64,000 nt of DNA. It comes from Phaeobacter sp. A36a-5a (GTDB lineage Bacteria; Pseudomonadota; Alphaproteobacteria; Rhodobacterales; Rhodobacteraceae). The stretch is from assembly GCF_037911135.1 (NCBI RefSeq), contig NZ_JBBLYU010000002.1, positions 186,001 to 250,000 of the forward strand. The letters are read 5' to 3'. Positions 1 through 8,464 of this stretch are shown here, piece by piece (position 1 is the stretch's first letter; every line of letters begins with the position of its first letter). The notes under the pieces were generated by a model. It searched no databases, was not told where the DNA came from, and worked only from the letters and a program-made list of their open reading frames with translations. Position numbers and translations under genes: made by a program.

Positions 1-28
1 TCTGAAGGGTAGGGATGGAGGCGATCAT
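1..28 (-). CDS. possible start of a GNAT-type acetyltransferase, truncated by window edge
   Basis: An ATG lies six bases after the ffh stop codon on the same strand and stays open to the window edge, giving only MIASIPTLQ. The run IPTLQ resembles the start of RimJ/RimL-type N-acetyltransferases (which often begin with IPTLETERL), so this may be the next gene of the ffh operon. Nine residues cannot establish a family; this is a guess from position and a short match. No strong ribosome binding site is visible beyond the A-rich end of ffh. Confidence 0.25.
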
Positions 29-33
29 GCGGC

Positions 34-1563
34 TTATTTCTTCTTGCCGAAACCGGAGAGGCCGCCGGGCAGCCCCATGCCACCCCCAAGACCACCAAGC
101 CCGCCGAGACCGCCGGGCAAACCGCCCTTGCCGCCCATCGCCTTGGCCGCCGCTTCCAGCGCATTTGGGTCCATCTGGCTCGGATCCATGCCGACCATTT
201 CGGGCATGCCACCTTTGCCGAACATGCCTTTCATAGCCTGCTTCAGCATCTTGCCTTTGCCCATCTTACCCATTTTCTTCATGACGTCGGCCATCTGGCG
301 ATGCATTTTCATGAGCTTGTTGAGGTCAGAGACCTGCATGCCGGATCCTGCTGCAATCCGTTTCTTGCGAGACGCCTGGAGCAGGGCAGGATTGGCGCGT
401 TCTTTCTTGGTCATCGACTGGATCATGGCGATCTGCTGACGCAGAACCTTGTCGTCGAACCCCGAATCCTCAACCTGCTTGGCCATCTTCGCCATGCCAG
501 GCATCATCTGCATCATGCCCTGCATGCCGCCCATCTGGATCATCTGCTCAAGCTGCATCTTCAGGTCATTCATATTGAATTGACCCTTCATCATGCGCTT
601 CATCATGCGCTCAGCCTGTTCGGCCTCGATGGTTTCTTGGGCCTTTTCGACCAGTGCAACGATGTCGCCCATGCCGAGGATCCGGCCCGCGATTCGATCC
701 GGCTCGAAGGTTTCGATGGCGTCCATTTTCTCGCCGAGACCAACAAAGCGGATCGGCTTGCCGGTGACAGCGCGCATCGAAAGCGCCGCACCGCCACGGC
801 CGTCGCCATCCATCCGGGTCAGGACCACACCGGAGATGCCAATTTTGGCATCGAATTCTTCGGCCACTTCAACGGCGACCTGACCTGTCAGCCCGTCAAC
901 AACAAGCAGGGTTTCGCGGGGGGAAACGACATCACGGACGTCTTCGACCTCCCGCATCAACACTTCGTCGATCTGCAACCGGCCCGCCGTGTCGAGCATA
1001 TAGACGTCGTAACCACCAAGCGCCGCCTGCTGTTTGGCGCGTTTGGCGATATCGACGGGTTTCTGGCCTGGAACGATGGGCAGCGTGTCGACACCGATCT
1101 GTGTGCCCAGCACAGCCAGCTGGTCCATCGCGGCAGGGCGATAGACGTCAAGCGACGCCATCAGGACGCGCTTGCCTTCTTTATCTTTCAGGCGCTTGGC
1201 AAGCTTGCCGGTGGTCGTGGTCTTACCTGACCCCTGCAAACCGACCATCAGGATCGGCGCGGGAGGATTGTCGACCTTCAGCTGTCCGGGATCTTCGTCG
1301 CCGCGCAGCACGTCAACCAGTGCGTCATGGACGATCTTTACAACCTGCTGGCCCGGGGTGACCGATTTGGTGACGGCTTGGCCCGTTGCCTGCTCCTGTA
1401 CGCGCTTCACAAAATCGCGGGCGACCGGCAGGGAGACATCTGCCTCGAGCAGCGCGACACGGACTTCGCGCAGGGCGGTCTTTACATCTTCTTCAGAGAG
1501 CGCGCCCTGTTTGGTCAACCGGTCGAAGACACCGGATAGGCGTTCGGATAGATTTTCAAACAT
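34..1563 (-). CDS. ffh: signal recognition particle protein Ffh (SRP54)
   Basis: This is the GTPase of the signal recognition particle. It binds 4.5S RNA and signal peptides of nascent membrane proteins and delivers ribosomes to FtsY at the inner membrane. The 509-residue product has the N-terminal four-helix N domain, a G domain with P-loop GLQGSGKTTTTGKLA near residue 107, the G3 motif DTAGRLQ and G4 TRMDGD, and a methionine-rich M domain (repeated MM and GMQ runs from about residue 325). The C-terminus is a glycine/leucine tail ending in FGKKK, common in alphaproteobacteria. The ATG start gives the canonical MFENLSERL beginning. Transcription runs leftward out of the window. Confidence 0.97.
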   Translation of the reverse strand: MFENLSERLSGVFDRLTKQGALSEEDVKTALREVRVALLEADVSLPVARDFVKRVQEQATGQAVTKSVTPGQQVVKIVHDALVDVLRGDEDPGQLKVDNPPAPILMVGLQGSGKTTTTGKLAKRLKDKEGKRVLMASLDVYRPAAMDQLAVLGTQIGVDTLPIVPGQKPVDIAKRAKQQAALGGYDVYMLDTAGRLQIDEVLMREVEDVRDVVSPRETLLVVDGLTGQVAVEVAEEFDAKIGISGVVLTRMDGDGRGGAALSMRAVTGKPIRFVGLGEKMDAIETFEPDRIAGRILGMGDIVALVEKAQETIEAEQAERMMKRMMKGQFNMNDLKMQLEQMIQMGGMQGMMQMMPGMAKMAKQVEDSGFDDKVLRQQIAMIQSMTKKERANPALLQASRKKRIAAGSGMQVSDLNKLMKMHRQMADVMKKMGKMGKGKMLKQAMKGMFGKGGMPEMVGMDPSQMDPNALEAAAKAMGGKGGLPGGLGGLGGLGGGMGLPGGLSGFGKKK

Positions 1564-2026
1564 GCCTGCGGCCTCCTATGCCGGTTTCGAAGTGGACGCC
1601 CCACATGTAGGGAGCAAATGGTCCATGCACAATCGCCCCCACGGGCGTAACACGCTGGTGGGGGGCGATCCCTGACACGGGCAGGGACCGGAAGACTCAT
1701 CATGGCTCCCGGATTTGCAGCATGCGTTACGCCTTTGTCCGGAGTGAGTCAACCCGGCGCGCCCAGACAGAGCGAGGGGGAGGCTGCCATGCGCTGGGTG
1801 CAACGGTTGACGTGAGCCACCTCCCTGAGGGAATATCGCAGGGAGACGGCACCTCGGCGACCACCTTCACAGGCGCTTATTCGGGTGTTCCCCCATATGA
1901 CGAAACTACGGTGTCGAGTAAGCGGCACCACGCGAGAGGCAGTTATTCTCAAGGCATCTGTTGCGGCAATCTAATGCCGCATTCCTTCATCGGGCGGCTT
2001 TGCAGCCATTAGAAGGATCATGACAG
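1564..2026. other. 463-bp hairpin-rich gap between ffh and the EF-G paralogue
   Basis: No convincing protein gene is present. The gap holds several strong inverted repeats: 1632-1642 with 1658-1669 (one bulged G, plus a nested GCGT/ACGC), 1748-1754 with 1805-1811 enclosing 1759-1766 with 1794-1801, 1821-1827 with 1839-1845, and 1962-1968 with 1975-1981. This density is unusual for a divergent promoter region and suggests one or more structured RNAs. I looked for the conserved motifs of SRP RNA, RNase P RNA and the tmRNA tag and did not find them. Confidence 0.6.
1740..1990 (+). ncRNA. candidate structured RNA (strand and ends uncertain)
   Basis: Three separated stem-loops lie in 250 bases. 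The first is two-part: GTCAACC/GGTTGAC outside and GCGCCCAG/CTGGGTGC inside, with one G-U pair. The second is CTCCCTG/CAGGGAG with an 11-base loop. The third is TGCGGCA/TGCCGCA with a six-base loop, followed on the plus strand by TTCCTTC, a weak terminator-like end. On the minus strand the second stem reads CTCCCTGCGATATTC, which loosely recalls the 5' part of 6S RNA, but I could not fold a complete 6S shape. The strand is therefore tentative. Confidence 0.35.
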
Positions 2027-3997
2027 ATGCGTGTATTTTCGATCATCGGCCCCTCCCAATCCGGTAAAACGGAGTTGGCAACGGCACTGGCGACACTTCA
2101 GGAGCCTGGGCAAAAACCACAGCACGCCACGGGCGTTGCAGATCTGAGAGCCTTCCAGTTCATGGAGGAAAACTGGGGGGTGATTGATATCGCCGGCGGG
2201 GTTGAAAACCTGGCCATCGCCGGGCCCGCTTTGGCCGCCAGTGATGCAACGGTGGTCTGCGTGCCTGCTGATCCCGCCGCCGGGGTCTTGGCCGCGCCCT
2301 ATCTGCGTATGGTCGAAGAGGCGGGTGTTCCCGCCTTTCTTTTTATCAACCGTATGGATCAGGCCGCAGGGCGGGTGGCGGATATTGTTGCTGCGCTACA
2401 AACCTATTGTCGGCACAATATCGTACTGCGTCAGATCCCTATGCGGGCGGGTGGTGAGGTGATCGGGGCAGTAGACCTGATCTCCGAGCGGGCGTGGAAG
2501 TATCAGGAGGGGCAGCCCTCGGCCCTTGTGGCCTTCCCTGACAGCATCCATGCACGCGAGCGTCAGGCGCGCGGAGAGATGCTGGAGGCGCTGGCGGACT
2601 ATGACGACGATCTGCTGGAGCAATTGATCGAGGATCGCAAGCCGCTGACCGAAGCGGTCTATGATGTCGCCACGCGGGTATTGCAGCACAATGACCTGAT
2701 CCCTGCGTTGCTGGGGTCGGCGCTGCATCGCAACGGGATTGTGCGGCTTATGAAATCCCTTCGGCATGAGGCCCCGGCAGTTGATGTTGCTGCGCAGCGG
2801 TTGGCGGGGGACGGAACGCCCCTTGCAGTGGGCTGCATCGGTGACCTCGTCAAACATCTTGGCAAGACAGTTGTGGTCCGCGCGCTCAGCGAACCTGTCG
2901 GGATCGGCGCACAGGTCGGTGGCGGCAACCTGGGGGCGATGACCCAACTGAACGGTGATGGCGGGCTTGCAAAGAACGGGGCAGGCGTCCAGACGCCTTC
3001 ACGATCTGCGGGGAATGGCAGCAATGGTGCCTCATCTGATGCCGGTGAGTTGGCGCCAGGCGATATCGCGCAGGTGGTCAAGTCTGATCATCTCAGTCTT
3101 GGATATACCTATCTTAAAGACCACGCTGCGGAACTGCCGGACTGGGCGCAGCCACGCCCGGCAAGTTATCAACGGATCCTCACCCCTTTACATGATCGCG
3201 ATGATGTCCGCCTTACCTCTGCACTGGAAAGAATTGCTGAGGTAGATCCGGGGCTGCGAGTTGATCAGGATGAAATGAGCGGTCATGCGCTGCTCCACCT
3301 CCAGGGGCCGTTGCACCTGCGCCGGATTCTGTCGCTGCTAAAAGGGTCGTTTGGCATTGAGGTCAGTGACGAACCGGTGCCACCCGCCCTTCGGGAGACG
3401 ATCACCCGTCCTGCCACAATCCATCATCGCCACCGCAAGCAGTCCGGGGGGGCGGGCCAGTTTGCGGATGTCGTGCTGAGCATCGCCCCCGCAGCGCGCG
3501 GATCAGGGTTTCAGTTTACAGATGAGGTCAAGGGTGGTGCCGTACCCAAAGGGTATATTCCTTCAGTCGAAGCCGGCGCGCGAGAGGCTCTGCAAGCGGG
3601 TGTCAACGGTCACCCTGTGGTCGACGTGAAGGTAACCCTGCTGGATGGCAAACACCACTCCGTCGACAGTTCCGATTTTGCTTTCCGCACCGCTGGCAAA
3701 TCTGCGGTGCGTGAGGCATTGGCGCAGGCCGGGTCTGTGGTGCTGCAACCGATTATGCGCGTGGAAATTCACGTACCCTCCGTCTTTACCGGCGGGCTGG
3801 TCCCCGTGGTGAGCGGAATGCAGGGGCAGATCCTGGGCTTTGCCGCCCATCCAGATGCCGCCGGGTGGGATGTGTTTGAAACCCTACTGCCTGTCGCCGC
3901 GCAGGAGCAGCTGTGCAACAGCCTGGCCAGTGCGACCCGCGGTACGGCGTGGTTCTCAAGCGGTTTCGATCATTATGAGGAGGCACGGCGGGTGTAG
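2027..3997 (+). CDS. elongation factor G-like protein with degenerate GTPase motifs
   Basis: This 656-residue protein is collinear with EF-G but is a divergent paralogue, not the ribosomal operon fusA. It keeps a P-loop (GPSQSGKT, residues 8-15), the G4 motif NRMD (108-111) and a conserved domain IV signature (HRKQSGGAGQF). The G3 motif is DIAGG (54-58) instead of DTPGH, so the catalytic histidine is glycine. Only about 39 residues separate the P-loop from G3, roughly 25 fewer than in E. coli EF-G, so switch I is largely missing. A low-complexity Gly/Ser/Asn insertion sits in domain II at about residues 303-342. An AGAAGGA ribosome site at 2011-2017 supports the start. Translocation activity is doubtful; a ribosome-associated or regulatory role is inference. 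Confidence 0.8.
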   Translation: MRVFSIIGPSQSGKTELATALATLQEPGQKPQHATGVADLRAFQFMEENWGVIDIAGGVENLAIAGPALAASDATVVCVPADPAAGVLAAPYLRMVEEAGVPAFLFINRMDQAAGRVADIVAALQTYCRHNIVLRQIPMRAGGEVIGAVDLISERAWKYQEGQPSALVAFPDSIHARERQARGEMLEALADYDDDLLEQLIEDRKPLTEAVYDVATRVLQHNDLIPALLGSALHRNGIVRLMKSLRHEAPAVDVAAQRLAGDGTPLAVGCIGDLVKHLGKTVVVRALSEPVGIGAQVGGGNLGAMTQLNGDGGLAKNGAGVQTPSRSAGNGSNGASSDAGELAPGDIAQVVKSDHLSLGYTYLKDHAAELPDWAQPRPASYQRILTPLHDRDDVRLTSALERIAEVDPGLRVDQDEMSGHALLHLQGPLHLRRILSLLKGSFGIEVSDEPVPPALRETITRPATIHHRHRKQSGGAGQFADVVLSIAPAARGSGFQFTDEVKGGAVPKGYIPSVEAGAREALQAGVNGHPVVDVKVTLLDGKHHSVDSSDFAFRTAGKSAVREALAQAGSVVLQPIMRVEIHVPSVFTGGLVPVVSGMQGQILGFAAHPDAAGWDVFETLLPVAAQEQLCNSLASATRGTAWFSSGFDHYEEARRV

Positions 3998-4132
3998 CCG
4001 GTCTATGGCAGACTGACCAACCAACATTGAAACGCCGGCGAAACTATGATGTTACCCCTTGCGTCCTTGTGGGTTTCTTATTGATCTGCTGACATCACGT
4101 GATTTGCAGAACGATAACAGCATGAGGCCGCA

Positions 4133-4660
4133 ATGGATGCATCAACCGAGCTACAGGACAGCCTACCGGTTTCCTGCGATAAACTGCTGGCGCAGCTGGA
4201 TGTCTGGGGCATCGGCTACCGGTTGCACCGCCATCCACCGCTGCGCACGGTTGAGGAGGCAAAAGCGGTCGAAGCGGAGTTCGTAGAGCCGGGGAAGACC
4301 GCATTGCGGTTGAAGAACCTTTATTTGCGGGACAAGAAGAAACGCAACCACCTGATCAGCTTGGAACAGGACCGCGACGTCGATCTGAAGCGTCTCGCCG
4401 CTGAGCTGGGGCTGGGGACGCTGTCATTCGGCTCGGCAGAGCGGCTGTTTCAGACCCTCGGTGTGCGCCCAGGAGCGGTGACGCCGCTTGCGATGATCAA
4501 TGGTGTCGAAAGAGATGTGCATTTCTACATGGACAAGGCTGCCCAGCAGGTCGACCTGATCTACATGCACCCGCTGGTTAATGATCGGACGGTCGCGCTG
4601 AGCCGTCCGGCCTTTCTCGATGTGATGCAGCGTTTGGGTGTGGCGATCACCTGGGTCTGA
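4133..4660 (+). CDS. YbaK/ProX-type aminoacyl-tRNA deacylase (PrdX-like)
   Basis: The 175-residue protein matches the free-standing editing domain that hydrolyses mischarged Ala- or Cys-tRNA(Pro). The N-terminal part (YRLHRHPPLRTVEEAKAVE), the central KNLYLRDKKKRNHL block and the late LVNDRTVALS segment fit the PrdX/ProX subgroup. Such proteins act in trans in the cytosol and proofread errors of prolyl-tRNA synthetase. The ATG is preceded by GAGG at five bases. It stands alone between the EF-G paralogue and a LysR gene. The substrate (Ala versus Cys) cannot be read from the sequence. Confidence 0.85.
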   Translation: MDASTELQDSLPVSCDKLLAQLDVWGIGYRLHRHPPLRTVEEAKAVEAEFVEPGKTALRLKNLYLRDKKKRNHLISLEQDRDVDLKRLAAELGLGTLSFGSAERLFQTLGVRPGAVTPLAMINGVERDVHFYMDKAAQQVDLIYMHPLVNDRTVALSRPAFLDVMQRLGVAITWV

Positions 4661-4767
4661 ACTGCTCAAACTCTGGCTGACCTTTGCGCAATTGCGAACC
4701 TTTCTCTGGCCGTCCTTGGTGGAATGTGCATGTTTGCAGTAAGTGGGGCGCAAGTTGAGAGATAGCC

Positions 4768-5646
4768 ATGGAGAACTGGGACGAGGTACGCACTGCCTAT
4801 CAGGTCGCGCGCATGGGGACGGTCAGCGGCGCCGCCGAAGTTTTGGGGGTTCACCATGCCACGGTCATTCGCCACGTCGATGCTATTGAGGCGCGGTTGG
4901 GCGTGAAGCTGTTCCAACGCCATGCCCGTGGCTACACACCGACAGAGGCCGGGCAGGATCTGCTGCGCGTGGCGCAGGCCACAGATGATCAGTTTGGCCA
5001 GCTTGTCGGTCGGCTCAAGGGGCACGGCGATGCTGTCTCGGGCGAACTGGTCGTGACATCGCTGTCGTCGATGTCGGCGCTTCTGGTTCCTGCACTGACC
5101 GAGTTTCAGCGTCAGCATCCGGAGCTGGTGATCCGGTTCCTGACCGGCAGCCGCCTGTTTCGCCTGGAATACGGTGAGGCGCATGTGGCGATTCGTGCCG
5201 GATCTCCGCCTGAGCAGCCTGACAACGTGGTTCAGCCGTTTATGCGTCAGCAACATGGGCTTTACGCCAGCAGGTCCTATCTGGAGCGGTTCGGCCCCTT
5301 GAACGGGCTTGAGGATATGCCCAATCATCGCTTCATTTGTAACGATGATATCGACAGCCGCGCGCCTTACTCCCGCTGGCTGCGAGCGCATGCCCCCGAG
5401 AGCGCGCTGTCGTTCCGCTGCGTCAATGGGGCGTCGATACAGGACGCGCTCTTGGCCGGGGCGGGGATCGGTTTTCTGACCAAATGGGAAGCTGCGCGGC
5501 ATCCCGAGCTGACACAGATCATGGAGCCGCTGCCCGAGTGGAGTGGCGATTTGTGGCTGGTCACCCATGTGGATCTGCACCGCACCACCAAGGTTCAGAG
5601 CTTCCTCAGCTTTCTGAAAGCAGAAGCCAAGGCCTGGGCCGAATGA
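4768..5646 (+). CDS. LysR family transcriptional regulator
   Basis: The 292-residue protein has an N-terminal winged helix-turn-helix (about residues 8-62: SGAAEVLGVHHATVIRHVDAIE) followed by a periplasmic-binding-like effector domain (about 92-290). Its stop codon overlaps the start of the next gene, a DMT transporter, as ATGA, so the two are probably co-transcribed. A regulator in the same operon as its transporter suggests control of that export function and possibly itself. The ligand is unknown. The start codon is preceded by a GAGAG site. Confidence 0.9.
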   Translation: MENWDEVRTAYQVARMGTVSGAAEVLGVHHATVIRHVDAIEARLGVKLFQRHARGYTPTEAGQDLLRVAQATDDQFGQLVGRLKGHGDAVSGELVVTSLSSMSALLVPALTEFQRQHPELVIRFLTGSRLFRLEYGEAHVAIRAGSPPEQPDNVVQPFMRQQHGLYASRSYLERFGPLNGLEDMPNHRFICNDDIDSRAPYSRWLRAHAPESALSFRCVNGASIQDALLAGAGIGFLTKWEAARHPELTQIMEPLPEWSGDLWLVTHVDLHRTTKVQSFLSFLKAEAKAWAE

Positions 5647-6569
5647 CACCGGCCCATCGTGGCCATCTGGCTATGCTGCTCTTCTCGGCGTTGGTGGCCG
5701 GATCGTTTTCGCTTGGCTCCATGGTCGCCAACGACATCGCTCCGATGGCCCTGAACGCGGCGAGGTTCATAATTGCTGCGGTTGTGATTGGCATTGCCGC
5801 CCAGGTGACTCATGGCCTGCGGCGACGGAATTTTCAGGCGCCCTGGCGCTTCATCCTTCTGGGCGGCTTCTTTGCGGTCTATTTTGTTCTGATGTTCTAT
5901 GGCCTGCAAACGGCAGCGCCGGTCAGTGCGGCCGCCGTCTTTACGCTGACACCGGTTCTGAGCGGCATTTTCGGCTGGCTGCTGTTGCGCCAGGTTACGA
6001 GCTGGCGGATGGCGTTGGCTTTGGCGATCGGCGCGGCGGGCGCGATCTGGGTCATATTTCGTGGTGATCTGGCGGCGATCTGGGCGTTTGAGGTCGGTCG
6101 CGGAGAGGTGATCTATTTCTGGGGCTGCGTGGCTCATGCCGTCTATACGCCGATGGTGCGGCTGCTGAATCGCGGGGAACCTGCGGTGGTGTTTACCTTT
6201 GGTATGCTGGTTGCCGGGGCCATCATCCTGGTGGTGGTGGGTTGGGCTGATATCCGCGCGACGGATTGGGTCGGGCTGTCACCGCTTGTCTGGCTGGTTC
6301 TGCTTTATGTGGCGCTGATTGCCAGTGCCGCGACCTTTGTCTTGCTGCAATACGCGACGCTTCATCTGCCGTCCGCCAAGGTGATGGCCTATACCTATCT
6401 GACGCCGAGCTGGGTCATCCTGTGGGAAATCGCATTGGGTCGACCGGCTCCGGGCGGTATCGTGGCGCTGGGCGTGCTCTGCACGATCTGGGCGCTTTGG
6501 CTTCTGCTGCGGGAAGGTCGCCCACCGATGGCAGCGGCAGAGGCTGGCGGATCGGCGTCAATCCGATGA
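5643..6569 (+). CDS. EamA/DMT family transporter
   Basis: An inner-membrane protein of 308 residues with about ten hydrophobic segments and the two-repeat layout of the drug/metabolite transporter superfamily. Early glycine-rich LVAGSFSLGSMVA and the second-repeat run VLLQYATLHLPSAKVMAYTYL are typical. I chose the ATG at 5643 because it overlaps the LysR stop by four bases, an arrangement of translational coupling; a longer upstream reading would lie inside LysR. Substrate is unknown (members export amino acids or metabolites). Its 3' end overlaps the opposing ArsR gene by 12 bp. Confidence 0.85.
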   Translation: MTPAHRGHLAMLLFSALVAGSFSLGSMVANDIAPMALNAARFIIAAVVIGIAAQVTHGLRRRNFQAPWRFILLGGFFAVYFVLMFYGLQTAAPVSAAAVFTLTPVLSGIFGWLLLRQVTSWRMALALAIGAAGAIWVIFRGDLAAIWAFEVGRGEVIYFWGCVAHAVYTPMVRLLNRGEPAVVFTFGMLVAGAIILVVVGWADIRATDWVGLSPLVWLVLLYVALIASAATFVLLQYATLHLPSAKVMAYTYLTPSWVILWEIALGRPAPGGIVALGVLCTIWALWLLLREGRPPMAAAEAGGSASIR

Positions 6570-6905
6570 CAGATCGTTCGCCGGGGTTCCGAGTTCGGTT
6601 TCCAGGAACCGCTCGAACGCATCCAGATTGACGGGCTCGTACTGACCAAACCCCTGCATCCAGACACTGGCGGACCGCATGGCATCCGGTTGTAGCTTGC
6701 ACCATTTGACCCGGCCCCGTTTTTCCTGCGCGATCAAACCGGCGCGGCTCAGGATCGTCAGGTGTTTGGAGATTGCCGCCAGCGACATGTCAAAGGGATC
6801 CGCAACGTCTGTAACAGCCATATCATCCTCCAGCAGCATGGTCAGAATGCTGCGTCGTGTTGGATCCGCAAGCGCGGCAAAGACAATATCAAGGGGGTCG
6901 CTCAT
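6558..6905 (-). CDS. ArsR/SmtB-type winged-helix regulator
   Basis: The 115-residue product is nearly all winged helix: ALADPTRRSILTMLLEDD then SLAAISKHLTILSRAGLI, the recognition helix pattern of ArsR-type repressors. It lacks the ELCVCDL metal site, so it is probably not a metal sensor; similar proteins respond to redox or pair with SRPBCC or transporter genes. A longer start at the TTG at 6947 is possible, but the ATG at 6905 gives the conserved MSDPLD beginning and has AGGTG upstream. It diverges from the DMT gene starting at 7002, its likely target. Confidence 0.85.
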   Translation of the reverse strand: MSDPLDIVFAALADPTRRSILTMLLEDDMAVTDVADPFDMSLAAISKHLTILSRAGLIAQEKRGRVKWCKLQPDAMRSASVWMQGFGQYEPVNLDAFERFLETELGTPANDLSSD

Positions 6906-7001
6906 TCTGACACACCTAAACCGCAGAATGCGGGTCGACAATCCCAAGCTGTGAACCCCATAACTCCCGGGTCAGAGATTGCAGCACCGGAGAGACGTGA
7001 C

Positions 7002-7895
7002 ATGGCACTGAAATATTGGGCGGCGATCTTTGTGCTGGGCATCGGTTGGGGCATGTCCTTCATGTTCAACGCTGTGCTGCTGCGCGAATTGGGGCCGCTG
7101 TCGGTTTCGATGGGCCGTGTCGGCTTTGGGGCGCTTGGATGCTGGATCTATGTTTTGGCGGCCCGCAAGCGGGTGCCGGAGCAACCGTCGCGCTGGTTGG
7201 CTTTGTTTGGCTTCGGCGTATTGAGCTACGCTGCGCCCTTTGCCTTTTACGCACTGGGTCAGCAGCATATTGCCAGCGGCGTGGCCGGGATACTCAATGC
7301 CTTTACCCCGGCGCTAGCAGTTGTTGTGGCGCATTTCTGGCCGGGTGGAGAGCGGGCGACAGTGCTGAAATCAATGGGTGTGATGTTTGGGTTCCTCGGT
7401 ATTCTGGTGCTGTCGTTGCCGCTTTTGCAAGGGGGGCGGCAGTCCGAGATATGGGCCGTGCTCGTGACGCTTTGTGCGCCGCTGTGCTACGCGTTCTCAG
7501 TCAATATTGCCCGGCAGTTTCGCGATATGGATCCGGTGGTCCTGGTTGCCATCGCCCTTACCGGAGCAACAGCCGCGATCGCGCCGCTTGCGATCTGGGC
7601 CGAAGGCGTGCCTGTCATCACACGGCTGGAGACCTGGGGTGCGCTGCTGGTGATTGGCTTCATTCTGACCTCCGCCGCCTTTATCCTGTTCTACTGGGTT
7701 CTGCCGCGGGTGGGGCCAACCAATATTACCCTGCCCACCTTGATTGCGCCGGTTTCGGCTTTGGTGATGGGGGCCTGGGTGCTTCAGGAACCTCTTAAAG
7801 TGGAGCATCTGGCGGGCATGGCTGCGATCTTGCTCGGGCTGGTGATGATCGACGGCCGTTTGGTTGGCAAAATCCGGCGCAAACCCGCGCTCTGA
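7002..7895 (+). CDS. EamA/DMT family transporter
   Basis: A second, unrelated-looking member of the drug/metabolite transporter superfamily: 297 residues, about ten membrane segments, starting MALKYWAAIFVLGIGWGMSF. The second repeat carries the usual ITLPTLIAPVSALVMGAWVL. The ATG follows GGAGAG by seven bases. It is divergent from the ArsR regulator, with 96 bp between, suggesting repression from that spacer. A TCAACC/GGTTGA hairpin with a TTTT loop (7902-7917) follows the stop but has no clear U tract. Substrate unknown. Confidence 0.85.
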   Translation: MALKYWAAIFVLGIGWGMSFMFNAVLLRELGPLSVSMGRVGFGALGCWIYVLAARKRVPEQPSRWLALFGFGVLSYAAPFAFYALGQQHIASGVAGILNAFTPALAVVVAHFWPGGERATVLKSMGVMFGFLGILVLSLPLLQGGRQSEIWAVLVTLCAPLCYAFSVNIARQFRDMDPVVLVAIALTGATAAIAPLAIWAEGVPVITRLETWGALLVIGFILTSAAFILFYWVLPRVGPTNITLPTLIAPVSALVMGAWVLQEPLKVEHLAGMAAILLGLVMIDGRLVGKIRRKPAL

Positions 7896-8042
7896 GGAAA
7901 ATCAACCTTTTGGTTGAATATGAGTTTTCAGGGTGAGTTTCACGGGGCCGCTACGAAAAGTCATCCGCGGCCAAGAGGGGTTGTCTTTAATATTTATTAT
8001 TTTCAGTATCTTGCGCGTCCTGCCGCAGTGCAATCTGCGTTG

Positions 8043-8070
8043 TTGACTCTGGACCTAGGACTCCTTAGCA
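8043..8070 (+). promoter_or_regulatory. possible promoter of the F0 ATP synthase operon
   Basis: TTGACT at 8043-8048 and TTAGCA at 8065-8070 are 16 bases apart and lie about 32 bases before the first F0 gene. The -10 box is a poor match, so this is only the best candidate in the 206-bp gap. Confidence 0.25.
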
Positions 8071-8101
8071 CCGCATCAGAATTCACGTGAGGATGGCGCC
8101 C

Positions 8102-8437
8102 GTGTCACAAGAGCCGGAAAAGCAGCGTTTGGCGCAGCTCGAGGCCAGGCTGGCAGAGGCGCGTAAGGCCCATGAGCCCAAGCCGCGTGTGGACGAACAT
8201 TATTCGACGGCAAGCGATGCCTGGAGAATGGTGATTGAATTGGTGGCCGGTCTGATGATCGGCTTTGGCATCGGGTACGGTTTGGATCTTCTTTTTGGGA
8301 CCATACCGATCTTTCTGGTGCTGTTCACAATGCTGGGTTTGGCGGCCGGGGTAAAGACAATGCTCCGCAGCGCGCAAGAGATCCAGGAAAAGAAACTGGC
8401 CGAAATGGCCGAACAAGATGCGCAAGACCGGGATTGA
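8102..8437 (+). CDS. atpI: AtpI, ATP synthase accessory protein I
   Basis: A small protein (111 residues from this start) with a basic coiled N-terminus and two membrane helices (VIELVAGLMIGFGIGYGLDLLF and IFLVLFTMLGLAAGVKTM). AtpI helps assemble the c-ring in the inner membrane and is usually the first gene of alphaproteobacterial F0 operons. I prefer the GTG at 8102 because TGAGG lies nine bases upstream; the ATG at 8093 has that same sequence directly abutting it, which is too close. Starts at 8087 or 8093 would add five or three residues. Next gene: atpB after 27 bp. Confidence 0.9.
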   Translation: MSQEPEKQRLAQLEARLAEARKAHEPKPRVDEHYSTASDAWRMVIELVAGLMIGFGIGYGLDLLFGTIPIFLVLFTMLGLAAGVKTMLRSAQEIQEKKLAEMAEQDAQDRD

Positions 8438-8464
8438 TCCCCCGGCGACAGGAGAAACGGGACA

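Noticed and set aside
1564-2026. SRP RNA, tmRNA or RNase P RNA next to ffh
   Set aside because: The SRP GGAAGGAAGCAGCC core, the RNase P GAGGAAAGTCC element and a tmRNA tag reading frame (AND...) are absent on both strands.
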